Below, piece after piece: positions 30,392 through 37,875 of a stretch of DNA of 61,531 nucleotides. The notes beneath the pieces were generated by a model. The model saw nothing but the letters and a program-made list of their open reading frames with translations, was not told the origin of the DNA and searched no databases. This DNA is from DATEBA01 sp035288045. Its GTDB lineage: Bacteria > Actinomycetota > UBA4738 > HRBIN12. The position numbers and the translations under genes are program-made. Every line of letters starts with the position of its first letter. Within the stretch, counting starts at the first letter, position 1. The DNA lies in the NCBI GenBank assembly GCA_035288045.1, contig DATEBA010000071.1:1-61531 (forward strand). Direction: 5' to 3'.

Positions 30392-32340
30392 CCGGGCTGG
30401 TCGCTAGCGTCGGTCGGGATCGGCGGCGGGATGGCTCCGTTCGCCGTCGGGTCGGGGATCGGGGCCCTCCCGTCGATGTAGTTGTGCAGATCCCTGCCGT
30501 CGATGACCTCCCGGGCCATGAGGAGGGCGGACAGCTTGTCGAGCTGGCCTCGCCGGTCCTCGAGGACACCCTGGGCGCGGTCGTGCGCTTGGTTCACGAG
30601 CCGGGCGACCTCCTGGTCGATCGCCTCGGCAGTGGCGTCGGAGATCTCGGGGCGCTCGCCGGGGAAGAGCAGACGACCCTCGGCGCTGCGGAACCCGTTG
30701 TGGCCGAACGAGAGCGGGCCGACCTTCTCGCTCATCCCGTACTCGGCCACCATCGCTCGCGCGATCTCGGTGGCCTTCTCGAGGTCGTTCTGCGCGCCGG
30801 TGGAGATCTCGCCGAAGACGATCTCCTCGGCGGCGCGCCCGCCGAGCAGGATCGCGAGGCGATCGAGCAGCTCCGGCTCGGTGAGCAGGTACCGGTCCTC
30901 GAGCGGCCGCTGCATCGTCATACCGAGCGCTGCCGCGCCGCGGGGGATGATCGTCACTCGGTGGACCGGGTCGGCGGTCGGCACCGTGAGGGCGACGAGC
31001 GCGTGGCCCATCTCATGGACGGACACGCGTTCCTTCTCCTTCTCGGACATCACTCGGCTCTTGCGTTCGAGACCAACCGCCGTGCGATCGATCGCCTCTT
31101 CCAGCTCGGCCGTCCCGACCGCGTTCTTCTCGCGACGGGCCGCTAGGAGCGCGGCCTCGTTCACGATGTTCGCGAGGTCGGCGCCCGTGAACCCGGGCGT
31201 GCGGGCGCCGATCACCCGCATCTCGACCGACGGGTCGAGGGCGACGCCGCGCGCGTGCACCTTCAGGATCGCCTCGCGCCCCCGCAGGTCGGGCCGGTCG
31301 ACGACGACCTGCCGGTCGAAGCGCCCCGGGCGGACGAGCGCCGGGTCGAGTACGTCGGGCCGGTTCGTGGCGGCCATGATGATGACGCCCTTCTGCGAGT
31401 CGAAGCCGTCCATCTCCACCAGGAGCTGGTTGAGGGTCTGCTCGCGTTCGTCGTGGGACCCGAAGCCGGCGCCGAGCGCGCCACCCCTACCCTTGCCGAT
31501 CGTGTCGATCTCGTCGAGGAAGACGAGCGCGGGCGCCTTCTCCTTCGCCTGCTGGAACAGCTCGCGTACGCGCGCGGCGCCGAGACCGACGAACATCTCC
31601 ACGAACTCCGAGCCGGACATGAAGAAGAACGGCACGTTGGCCTCCCCGGCGACGGCGCGGGCAAGCAGGGTCTTTCCGCACCCCGGCGGCCCTAGGAGCA
31701 GCACGCCCTTTGGGATCCGCCCGCCGAGGCGCTGGTACTTCTTGGGATTCTTGAGGAAGTCGACGATCTCGCGCAGCTCGTCGATCGCCTCGTCGAGCCC
31801 CGCGACGTCGGCGAACGTCGTCTTCATCTCCTTGCGGTCGTAGATCTTCACGCGGTTGCGGCCGAGATTGAGCGCCGACGCAGCCCCGCCGGCGGCCCGC
31901 CGGATCAGGAAGAAGTAGAGGAATCCGAACAGCAGCAACGGCCCGAGCCAGCCGATCAGGAGGCCCGCGAGGCCGCTCGGCTGCACGCCTTCGTACGTCA
32001 CGTCCCGCTCGTCCAGCAGCGCGGTCAGCGTGGACGTGTCGAGGTTCGGAGGGATTGTCGCCACGAAGTCCTGCTTCCGCCCGTCGAGCTCGATCGTTCC
32101 CGACACCTGCGTCGTGGAGATCTCGACGGTCCCGGTGACGTCGCCGCTCTCGACGGCGTCGATGAACTCCGAGTAGCCGATCTGGTCGGGTCGCGGCACG
32201 AAGGGGTTCTGCAGCACGAGCAGGAGGAGGAGGATCAAGGGGAGCAGCAGCCAGGGGGACATCCGGGGGCGCCGGATCCCGCCGTCGCCATCGGCACCGG
32301 TGATCCGCCCGCGTCGTCGATCGTCGGCCATCGGAGCCAT
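30388..32340 (-). CDS. ftsH: ATP-dependent zinc metalloprotease FtsH
   Basis: Hexameric membrane-bound AAA+ protease for membrane and short-lived proteins; 650 aa. Two membrane helices (about 28-44 and 125-145) flank the extracytoplasmic domain. The AAA module has Walker A as GPPGCGKTLLARA, with Cys in place of the near-universal Thr, Walker B VFLDEIDTIG, and the second region of homology AATNRPDVLDPALVRPGRFD. The zinc site is HEMGHALVAL with a distal Asp in EKATEIARAMVAEYGMSE. The start is ATG 32340 or ATG 32331, both in frame. The stop shares a CTAG with the GT2 gene. Confidence 0.95.
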   Translation of the reverse strand: MAPMADDRRRGRITGADGDGGIRRPRMSPWLLLPLILLLLLVLQNPFVPRPDQIGYSEFIDAVESGDVTGTVEISTTQVSGTIELDGRKQDFVATIPPNLDTSTLTALLDERDVTYEGVQPSGLAGLLIGWLGPLLLFGFLYFFLIRRAAGGAASALNLGRNRVKIYDRKEMKTTFADVAGLDEAIDELREIVDFLKNPKKYQRLGGRIPKGVLLLGPPGCGKTLLARAVAGEANVPFFFMSGSEFVEMFVGLGAARVRELFQQAKEKAPALVFLDEIDTIGKGRGGALGAGFGSHDEREQTLNQLLVEMDGFDSQKGVIIMAATNRPDVLDPALVRPGRFDRQVVVDRPDLRGREAILKVHARGVALDPSVEMRVIGARTPGFTGADLANIVNEAALLAARREKNAVGTAELEEAIDRTAVGLERKSRVMSEKEKERVSVHEMGHALVALTVPTADPVHRVTIIPRGAAALGMTMQRPLEDRYLLTEPELLDRLAILLGGRAAEEIVFGEISTGAQNDLEKATEIARAMVAEYGMSEKVGPLSFGHNGFRSAEGRLLFPGERPEISDATAEAIDQEVARLVNQAHDRAQGVLEDRRGQLDKLSALLMAREVIDGRDLHNYIDGRAPIPDPTANGAIPPPIPTDASDQPG

Positions 32341-32446
32341 CTTCCCACACGGCCTCTCGAAAACGATCCCCGTCCCGCGTCGAGGTCGCCTATCCTGGCC
32401 TGGGCTAGAACGGTCGGATAGAGGGGCCCTGGGAGACGGGATCGTC

Positions 32447-33016
32447 GTGCAAGCGGTGGAGCCAGAGCTGCAAGAGCGGTTCGAGCGGGACGCGCTGCCG
32501 CTCCTCCAGGGCCTCTACGCAGCGGCGCTTCGGCTCACGAGGAACCAGGCCGACGCCGAGGACCTGGTTCAGGAGACCTTCCTTCGAGCGTACCGCGGGT
32601 TCTCGGGCTTCGAGGAGGGAACCAACCTTCGCGCCTGGCTCTACCGGATCCTCACGAACACGTTCATCAACATGTACCGCAAGCGGCAGCGCGAGCCGGT
32701 CACGGTGCACGAGGACTTCACCGACGAGTGGTTCCTCTACGACCGCCTGTCCGAGCGGAGCGCCGAGAAGGCCGCGGAGGCGACCGTACTCGAGGCCATG
32801 CCGGATGACGACGTGCGCGCGGCGCTCGAGGCGCTGCCAGAGGGATTCCGGCTGGCCGTGCTGCTCGCCGACGTCGAGGGGTTTTCCTACAAGGAGATCG
32901 CCGAGATCCTGGAGGTTCCGATCGGCACGGTGATGTCGCGGCTGCACCGGGGAAGAAAGGCCCTTCAGCGGGCGTTGTGGGAGAAGGTTCGGGAGCGTGG
33001 TCTTGTCACCGATTGA
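32447..33016 (+). CDS. sigR: ECF sigma factor, SigR/SigH-like
   Basis: 189-aa group IV sigma factor. Region 2 is LYAAALRLTRNQADAEDLVQ and ETFLRAYRGF followed by LRAWLYRILTNTFINMYRKR; region 4 is LPEGFRLAVLLADVEGFSYK then EIAEILEVPIGTVMSRLHRG. Identity as the thiol-oxidative stress sigma factor rests on the next gene, a ZAS anti-sigma with RsrA spacing, which overlaps it by 20 bp. GTG 32447 follows a GGGAGACGGG ribosome site; the frame is open upstream. A TATCCT near 32391 is a possible -10. Targets would include thioredoxin and mycothiol genes by family knowledge. Confidence 0.88.
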   Translation: MQAVEPELQERFERDALPLLQGLYAAALRLTRNQADAEDLVQETFLRAYRGFSGFEEGTNLRAWLYRILTNTFINMYRKRQREPVTVHEDFTDEWFLYDRLSERSAEKAAEATVLEAMPDDDVRAALEALPEGFRLAVLLADVEGFSYKEIAEILEVPIGTVMSRLHRGRKALQRALWEKVRERGLVTD

Positions 33017-33242
33017 CTGTAAGCAGGTCCTAAGGGACATCCAGCTTTTCCTCGACGGCGAGATCGACAGGCCCGAGCGGGGCGAGATCGAGCGGCATCT
33101 CGGGGCCTGTGGCCAGTGCCTCGACCACGCCGATTTCCTGCGGGCGCTCAAGGGGTTGCTCCGCGCGCGGTGCGGGTGCGACGAGGTGCCGGCGGAGCTC
33201 GAGGCAAGGGTCCGGTCGGCGCTCGGCGAGACCTCTGACTAG
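32997..33242 (+). CDS. rsrA: Zinc-binding redox anti-sigma factor, RsrA type
   Basis: 81-aa ZAS protein. Cys8, His34, Cys38 and Cys41 (EIERHLGACGQCLDHADF) reproduce the spacing of Streptomyces RsrA Cys11-His37-Cys41-Cys44 with a constant offset of three. A further CGC at about residues 58-60 lies where RsrA also has extra cysteines. Oxidation would form a disulfide, release zinc and free the sigma factor. GTG 32997 overlaps the sigma gene by 20 bp, so the two are coupled; TTG 33003 is the alternative start. Confidence 0.92.
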   Translation: MVLSPIDCKQVLRDIQLFLDGEIDRPERGEIERHLGACGQCLDHADFLRALKGLLRARCGCDEVPAELEARVRSALGETSD

Positions 33243-33307
33243 TCGCCTATTGCGCGATGACCGGGGTGTCGGCAAACTCCCCTCACGCGCTCACGGAGGG
33301 AGGGACG

Positions 33308-34033
33308 ATGAGAGGGAGGCCCGAGGAGCTCGGCACGATCCTAGGCGTCTGGGCGCATCCGGACGACGAGACCTATCTCTCTGCGGGGCTGATGGCCGCC
33401 GCGGCGAGGGCCGGCTCGCGTGTGATCGACGTGACGGCGACCCGGGGCGAGGGTGGCTCCATGGACGAGGAGCGGTGGCCTCCGGAGAAGATGGGTGAGG
33501 TCCGCGAGCAGGAGCTGATCCGGAGCCTCGAGACGCTCGGCGTCTCCGAGCACTACTGGTTGGACCTGCCCGACGTCGACATGGATTCCTCCCTCCCCGA
33601 GGTGGGTGCGAGGCGCGTCTCGAGGCTGATGGAGAAGATCTCGCCCGACACGGTGCTGACGTTCGGACCGGAGGGGATGACCGGTCACGAGGGGCACAAG
33701 TCGGTCTGCCGGTGGGCGACCGAGGCGTTCCACAGGGCGGCCGAGCCCGGAGCGCGCCTGTACTACGCGACCTACACACCCGAGCTCGCGGAGGAGTGGG
33801 TACCGAAGCTCGAGCGTTTCGACATCTTCCGGCCGGGGACGCCGCCGGTGACACCCCGCGACGAGTTGGCGATCTGCTACACGCTCCCCACAGACGTCCT
33901 GGAGCTGAAGGTGAAGGCGATCCGCCAGCACGAGAGCCAGATCGAGGCGCTCTTGCACGTGTTCGGGGAAGAGGGGTTCGGCCGGGTGATGGCGGAGGAA
34001 TACTTCGTGCTGGCGGCCGAGACGCCCGCCTGA
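33308..34033 (+). CDS. PIG-L family deacetylase (MshB/Mca-like)
   Basis: 241 aa. The metal-binding VWAHPDDETYLSAGLMA is at the N-terminus, and the third ligand lies in MTGHEGHKSVCRWAT. ATRGEGGSMDEERWPPEKMG matches the substrate loop of this family. Lying 65 bp after sigR-rsrA, it may belong to mycothiol metabolism, as MshB (deacetylase) or Mca (conjugate amidase), since those are SigR-linked in relatives; this is inference. ATG 33308 follows a GGAGGGAGGGAC ribosome site and gives the conserved start; an earlier ATG at 33257 lacks one. Confidence 0.82.
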   Translation: MRGRPEELGTILGVWAHPDDETYLSAGLMAAAARAGSRVIDVTATRGEGGSMDEERWPPEKMGEVREQELIRSLETLGVSEHYWLDLPDVDMDSSLPEVGARRVSRLMEKISPDTVLTFGPEGMTGHEGHKSVCRWATEAFHRAAEPGARLYYATYTPELAEEWVPKLERFDIFRPGTPPVTPRDELAICYTLPTDVLELKVKAIRQHESQIEALLHVFGEEGFGRVMAEEYFVLAAETPA

Positions 34034-34044
34034 GAGGAGGACGC

Positions 34045-35235
34045 ATGGACCAGGTCGCGGTATCCGGCGGGCTCGCGGATCTCGAGGGGGCGATCGGCAC
34101 CTTTATCCGCTGGGCGACGACCTCGAACATCGCCATTCTGGCTGGCGACCCGTCGATCAACGACTTCGTGTACGGCAATCCCCACGACCTTCCGATGCCC
34201 GAGTACGTCGACGCCCTCCGGCGCGGCATCGAGCCGAAGGACCCTAGCCACTTCGCCTACAAGCTGAACGAGCCTCAGGCGGCGGGCGCGGTGACCGACT
34301 CGCTCCGCGATCGGTTCGGCATCCCCTTCGAGATCGAGGACGTCTTCATGACGAACGGGAACTTCTCGGGACTCTCCGTCGCGATGCGGGCGATCCTGGA
34401 CCCCGGCGACGAGGTGATGTTCGTGTCGCCTCCGTGGTTCTTCTACGAGGTCCTCATCCTCTCCGCCGGCGCTCGACCGGTCCGTGTGCTCGCCGATCGG
34501 GCGACATGGGACCTCGACCTCGACGCGATCACGGCGGCGATCACGCCGCGCACGCTGGCGATCATCGTGAACTCCCCGAACAACCCTACGGGGAAGATCT
34601 ACCCCCTGGAGACGCTCGAACGACTGGCCGAGATCCTGTCCGAGGCGTCGGAGCGCAACGGCCGCCCGATCTACGTGCTCTCCGACGAGGCATACAACCG
34701 GATCGTCTTCGACGATCGTGCCTTCTTCACCCCGCTGGCGCACTACCCGACTTCCTTCATGATCTACACGTACGGCAAGACGCACCTCGCTCCGGGGCTT
34801 CGACTCGGGTACATCGCCATCCCACCTGCGATGCCCGACCGCGACAGGGTGCGCGGGGCGGTCCTGCTCTCACAGGTGCTCACGGGATGGGCGTTTCCCG
34901 TGGCGCCGCTCCAGCACGCGCTGGCCGAGCTCGAGCGGGTCACGGTCGACGTGAAGCAGCTGCAGCGCCGACGCGACAGGATCGCGTCGGCGCTCGGCGA
35001 CCAGGGATACGAGCTCACCGTGCCGGAGGGGACCTTCTACATCCTTGTCCGCTCGCCGCTGGCGGACGACATGGCCTTCGTCGAGCTACTGAACCGGCAC
35101 AACAACTACGTCCTGCCGGGCGCGATGTTCGAGATGCCCGGGTTCTTCCGCATCTCGGTGACGGCGAGCGACGAGATGGTGGAGCGGGGGATCCCAGGGT
35201 TCGCGGCAGCGATCGACGAGGCCAGGCGCGAGTGA
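34045..35235 (+). CDS. Class I/II pyridoxal-phosphate aminotransferase
   Basis: 396 aa, aspartate-aminotransferase fold. PLP contacts: NGNFSGLSVAMRAIL in the cofactor phosphate region, the asparagine in NSPNNPTGKIY, the aspartate and tyrosine of LSDEAYNRIVF, and the Schiff-base lysine in IYTYGKTHLAPGLRLGY. The carboxylate-binding arginine is in FFRISVTAS. The amino donor is unknown. ATG 34045 has a GAGAGGAGGACGC ribosome site; the long upstream frame is a shadow of the PIG-L gene. The stop overlaps the next GTG by 4 bp. Confidence 0.88.
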   Translation: MDQVAVSGGLADLEGAIGTFIRWATTSNIAILAGDPSINDFVYGNPHDLPMPEYVDALRRGIEPKDPSHFAYKLNEPQAAGAVTDSLRDRFGIPFEIEDVFMTNGNFSGLSVAMRAILDPGDEVMFVSPPWFFYEVLILSAGARPVRVLADRATWDLDLDAITAAITPRTLAIIVNSPNNPTGKIYPLETLERLAEILSEASERNGRPIYVLSDEAYNRIVFDDRAFFTPLAHYPTSFMIYTYGKTHLAPGLRLGYIAIPPAMPDRDRVRGAVLLSQVLTGWAFPVAPLQHALAELERVTVDVKQLQRRRDRIASALGDQGYELTVPEGTFYILVRSPLADDMAFVELLNRHNNYVLPGAMFEMPGFFRISVTASDEMVERGIPGFAAAIDEARRE

Positions 35236-35963
35236 GTGATGTGGCGATGGCCCTTCTGGGGTCCGGCGAGTTCGAGCCGTGGTCCGAGCCGATCGAGCGG
35301 TGGCTGCTGGAGCGCTCACGGAACGGCGACGGGCTGGTCCTCGTGCTGCCCACGGCCGCAGCACACGAGGGAGACGAGTCTTTCGAATTCTGGGCTAGGA
35401 AGGGTCTGGAGCACTACCGGTCGATGGGCGTGCACGCAGAGGTCGTGCCGCTCAAGACACGCGAGGACGCTCACACCGACGAGGCCGTCGGGCGGTTGGC
35501 GGACGCGTCGATGGTCTTCTTCTCGGGCGGGAACCCCGCGCGGCTCGCAGCGGTGGTCCGAGACACGCCCTTCTGGGAGGCGCTGTGCCGAGGACTGAAG
35601 GACGGCCTCGCGTACGCCGGGTGCAGCGCCGGTGTGGCGTGCCTCACGGAGGTTACGTACGACAGTGACACCCAGGACTTCGACTCGGTGTGGGCACCCG
35701 GACTTGGGTATCTGCGCAAGGTCCTCTTCGGGCCACACTGGGACATCGTCGACACGTGGATCCCCGGCGCCTCCGACTTCATAGTCTCGTCGGTGCGGCC
35801 GGGGCAGGTGTTCATCGGCCTGGACGAGGAGACTGCGATGGTGGGCGACGGCACGAGCTGGACGGTGATGGGGCGATCGGGCGTCCACGTGCTACGCGAC
35901 GGCGAGTGGGCGCGGCACGCCGACGGGGACACGTTCGAGCTGGCACTCGAGGCCGAGGCGTGA
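35232..35963 (+). CDS. Peptidase S51 / cyanophycinase-like protein
   Basis: 243 aa of the class I glutamine amidotransferase-like fold in its serine-protease version. The nucleophile elbow is LAYAGCSAGVACLTEV, with Ser in place of amidotransferase Cys, as in family S51 and cyanophycinase. The N-terminal MALLGSGEFEPWSEPIE and the FFSGGNPARL motif are typical. A catalytic histidine candidate lies in VLFGPHWDIVD. The substrate could be a dipeptide or beta-aspartyl polymer. GTG 35232 overlaps the aminotransferase stop, so the two are coupled. The nitrilase wreck follows 16 bp later. Confidence 0.78.
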   Translation: MSDVAMALLGSGEFEPWSEPIERWLLERSRNGDGLVLVLPTAAAHEGDESFEFWARKGLEHYRSMGVHAEVVPLKTREDAHTDEAVGRLADASMVFFSGGNPARLAAVVRDTPFWEALCRGLKDGLAYAGCSAGVACLTEVTYDSDTQDFDSVWAPGLGYLRKVLFGPHWDIVDTWIPGASDFIVSSVRPGQVFIGLDEETAMVGDGTSWTVMGRSGVHVLRDGEWARHADGDTFELALEAEA

Positions 35964-35979
35964 CGATGCGTGTTTCGGC

Positions 35980-36212
35980 AGGCACCGCAAGCTGATGCCG
36001 GCCGGCGGCGAACGCCTGGTCTGGGGGATGGGCGACGGCTCGACGCTCGAGGTCTTCGACACACCGTTCGGGCGACTCGGGGGTATCACCTGCTGGGACA
36101 ACTACATGGTGCAGCCGGATGGAGTTCGACGCGGTCGGGCACTGCGCGCGGCCCGACATTTTCCAGCTGGCGGTCGACGAGCTCGCGAAGCCGCCTGCCG
36201 TGCGGGCCTCAG
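35980..36212 (+). pseudogene. Remnant of an aliphatic nitrilase gene
   Basis: Two separated pieces of a nitrilase. Block one, 35980-36108, reads RHRKLMPAGGERLVWG, then GDGSTLEVFDTPFGRLGG and ITCWDNYM, the family's lysine and catalytic-cysteine motifs. Block two, 36119-36202, is in another frame and reads EFDAVGHCARPDIFQLAVDE followed by LAKPPAV, the family's C-terminus. Only 10 bp separate blocks that are normally over 100 residues apart. The N-terminal half is also missing. Internal deletion plus truncation make it non-functional. It runs directly into nth. Confidence 0.85.
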
Positions 36213-36872
36213 ATGAGCGCCAAGGTGCTCACGCGCGAGAGCCCGATCGAGGAGCGAGCGCCCGAGATCGTCCGCCTCCTGTCGAAGGCCTACCCGAACG
36301 CGAAGGTAGCCCTTCGGTTCTCGAACGCGCTCGAGATGCTGGTGGCGACGATCCTGTCCGCCCAGTGCACCGACGAGCGCGTGAACAAGGTCACCGAGAC
36401 GCTGTTCCGCAAGTACCGGAAGCCTGAGGACTACCTGCGGGTCCCGGAGTCAGAGTTGGCCGCCGACATCAAACCCACCGGGTTCTTCAACCAGAAGGCG
36501 AAGGCGATCCGAGGGGCGTGCGCGCGGATCCTGGACGACTACGCGGGAGAGGTGCCGCGCACGATGGAGGACCTGGTGACGCTGCCGGGAGTGGCCCGCA
36601 AGACCGCGAACATCGTGCTGGGGAACGCTTACGGCAAGGTCGAGGGGATCGCGGTCGACACCCACGTCCGCCGCCTCGCCCAGCGGATGGAGTTCAGTGC
36701 GGAGAAGAATGCCGACAAGATCGAGGGTGATCTCATGCGGCTGGTGCCACGACGACGCTGGCTCCCGTTCACCTACGTCCTGATCGACCACGGAAGGGCA
36801 GTGTGCAAAGCGCCGACGCCGAGGTGCCGGGAGTGCGTCGTGACCCGGCTTTGCCCCTCTAGCCTTGCGTGA
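36213..36872 (+). CDS. nth: Endonuclease III
   Basis: Base-excision repair DNA glycosylase/AP lyase for oxidised pyrimidines; 219 aa. The helix-hairpin-helix LPGVARKTANIVLGNAYG contains the catalytic lysine, the catalytic aspartate is in GIAVDTHVRRLAQR, and the [4Fe-4S] cluster ligands have canonical C-x6-C-x2-C-x5-C spacing at the C-terminus (VCKAPTPRCRECVVTRLC). ATG 36213 has no clear ribosome site because the upstream DNA is nitrilase debris; the original promoter may have been displaced. It converges on whiB1 with a 4-bp gap. Confidence 0.95.
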   Translation: MSAKVLTRESPIEERAPEIVRLLSKAYPNAKVALRFSNALEMLVATILSAQCTDERVNKVTETLFRKYRKPEDYLRVPESELAADIKPTGFFNQKAKAIRGACARILDDYAGEVPRTMEDLVTLPGVARKTANIVLGNAYGKVEGIAVDTHVRRLAQRMEFSAEKNADKIEGDLMRLVPRRRWLPFTYVLIDHGRAVCKAPTPRCRECVVTRLCPSSLA

Positions 36873-36876
36873 ACGC

Positions 36877-37137
36877 TCAGCCGGCGATGCTGAGCATCGC
36901 GGTCTCGCGCCGGCGCGCCCTTCGGATCTCGCGTCGTTCCTCCTCGTCCATGCCGCCCCAGACTCCGGAGTCCTGGCCGGTCGCGAGCGACCACTCCAGA
37001 CACTGGGCTTGTACCTTGCAGCGCGCGCAGATCGCCTTTGCTTGCTCCACCTGCTCGAGGGCCGGGCCCGTGGTCCCTATCGGGAAGAAGATGTCGGGGT
37101 CCACATCGCGACAGAGCGCCCGCTGGATCCAGTCCAT
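36877..37137 (-). CDS. whiB1: WhiB-family Fe-S transcription factor, WhiB1-like
   Basis: 86 aa. Four cluster cysteines: Cys9 in RALCRDVDP, then AICARCKVQAQC (CxxC and C after five). The G[V/I]WGG turn is GQDSGVWGGMDEEERR, and a basic C-terminal region RREIRRARRR binds DNA. MDWIQRALCRDVDPDIFFP and the spacing resemble actinobacterial WhiB1, which interacts with the primary sigma factor and reacts with nitric oxide in mycobacteria. ATG 37137 follows a GGGGGAAGGCGGGGG ribosome site. This family is a strong marker of Actinomycetota. Confidence 0.93.
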   Translation of the reverse strand: MDWIQRALCRDVDPDIFFPIGTTGPALEQVEQAKAICARCKVQAQCLEWSLATGQDSGVWGGMDEEERREIRRARRRETAMLSIAG

Positions 37138-37297
37138 CCCCCGCCTTCCCCCTTGTAGCGGCTGACTTGCAGTTCAATCAATGGCGCTTAGCCGCCTCGG
37201 CCGGGCCGCCGAGGGCAGGACTATACTCTCGCGGCTTTGGAAAACGCAAGGGTTGAATACTCGTTCAGTTTGCGCCGCACGGGGTCTGGCTGCTCGA
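37138..37297. promoter_or_regulatory. Divergent promoter region of whiB1 and the 37298 gene
   Basis: 160-bp gap. A central sequence gives TATAGT on the minus strand (37220-37225) and TATACT on the plus strand (37222-37227), so the two -10 elements overlap. The whiB1 leader would be about 75 nt and begin with a hairpin (CCTCGGC 37194-37200 with GCCGAGG 37207-37213). Confidence 0.5.
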
Positions 37298-37696
37298 ATG
37301 CTCGGTAGGAAACGGCTGCCTCGTCATCTTGAGGCTCCGCTCGCGGAACTTCGCGTCGTGATCGCGATCCTCGGCGAAGCGAGCGATGCCCTGACCTCCT
37401 GTGTGCCCACGTCGCGCCTCCCCGGAAGGTCCCTCCCGGACGGCCTCGCCGAGTTCGAGGAGCATCTCCGGAAAGCCGTGGAGAGGATGCCCGGCTGGCG
37501 GGGACCCGAAGTCGAGGTGGAGTGGATGAGGGCCCGCGAGGCGATCGGCGAAGCGCTTGGGCAGGCGGAGCGACTGCGCACCCAGGGACCGTCGCTCGCC
37601 GGGTTCCAGGCGCTGGTGGGCGCTATCGATCATCTGCTGGCACCCCTCGAGGCCTTCGAGACCGCGGCGCGGCGGTTCCGTGAACTTAGGACCTAG
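37298..37696 (+). CDS. Hypothetical helical protein
   Basis: 132 aa, predicted mostly helical: LEAPLAELRVVIAILGEAS, LAEFEEHLRKAVERMPGW, EWMRAREAIGEALGQAERLR and LEAFETAARRFRELR. No membrane segment or signal peptide; two cysteines near the N-terminus only. I recognise no family. ATG 37298 is chosen because upstream codons look non-coding; no strong ribosome site is present. It is transcribed away from whiB1. Confidence 0.55.
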   Translation: MLGRKRLPRHLEAPLAELRVVIAILGEASDALTSCVPTSRLPGRSLPDGLAEFEEHLRKAVERMPGWRGPEVEVEWMRAREAIGEALGQAERLRTQGPSLAGFQALVGAIDHLLAPLEAFETAARRFRELRT

Positions 37697-37875
37697 GCCG
37701 AAGGTCGCATCCGCAACGGCGTCGGTGGCACTTCTCTCTGGTCGGAGACGCCACCTAGACATATCGGACTAGTCCGGGCCCTCGAGCACTCCTGTCCGGC
37801 ACATTGACCCCCCGGCGGTCGCGCATGAGGGTTGAGGTTCGATCGTTCTTCGCCGCCAAGGAAGGGAGGCGTCGC
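37697..37875 (+). promoter_or_regulatory. Upstream region of the BNR gene with a 12-bp palindrome
   Basis: 179 bp with no supported gene; an in-frame TTG at 37804 could extend the next protein by 24 residues but lacks a ribosome site. CGGACTAGTCCG at 37765-37776 is a perfect palindrome and a possible operator. A CATATC just before it could be part of a -10. Confidence 0.3.

Noticed and set aside
37194..37213. Hairpin before whiB1 as a terminator
   Set aside because: Short stem, no T tract, and located just downstream of the likely whiB1 transcript start, so a leader structure is more plausible.
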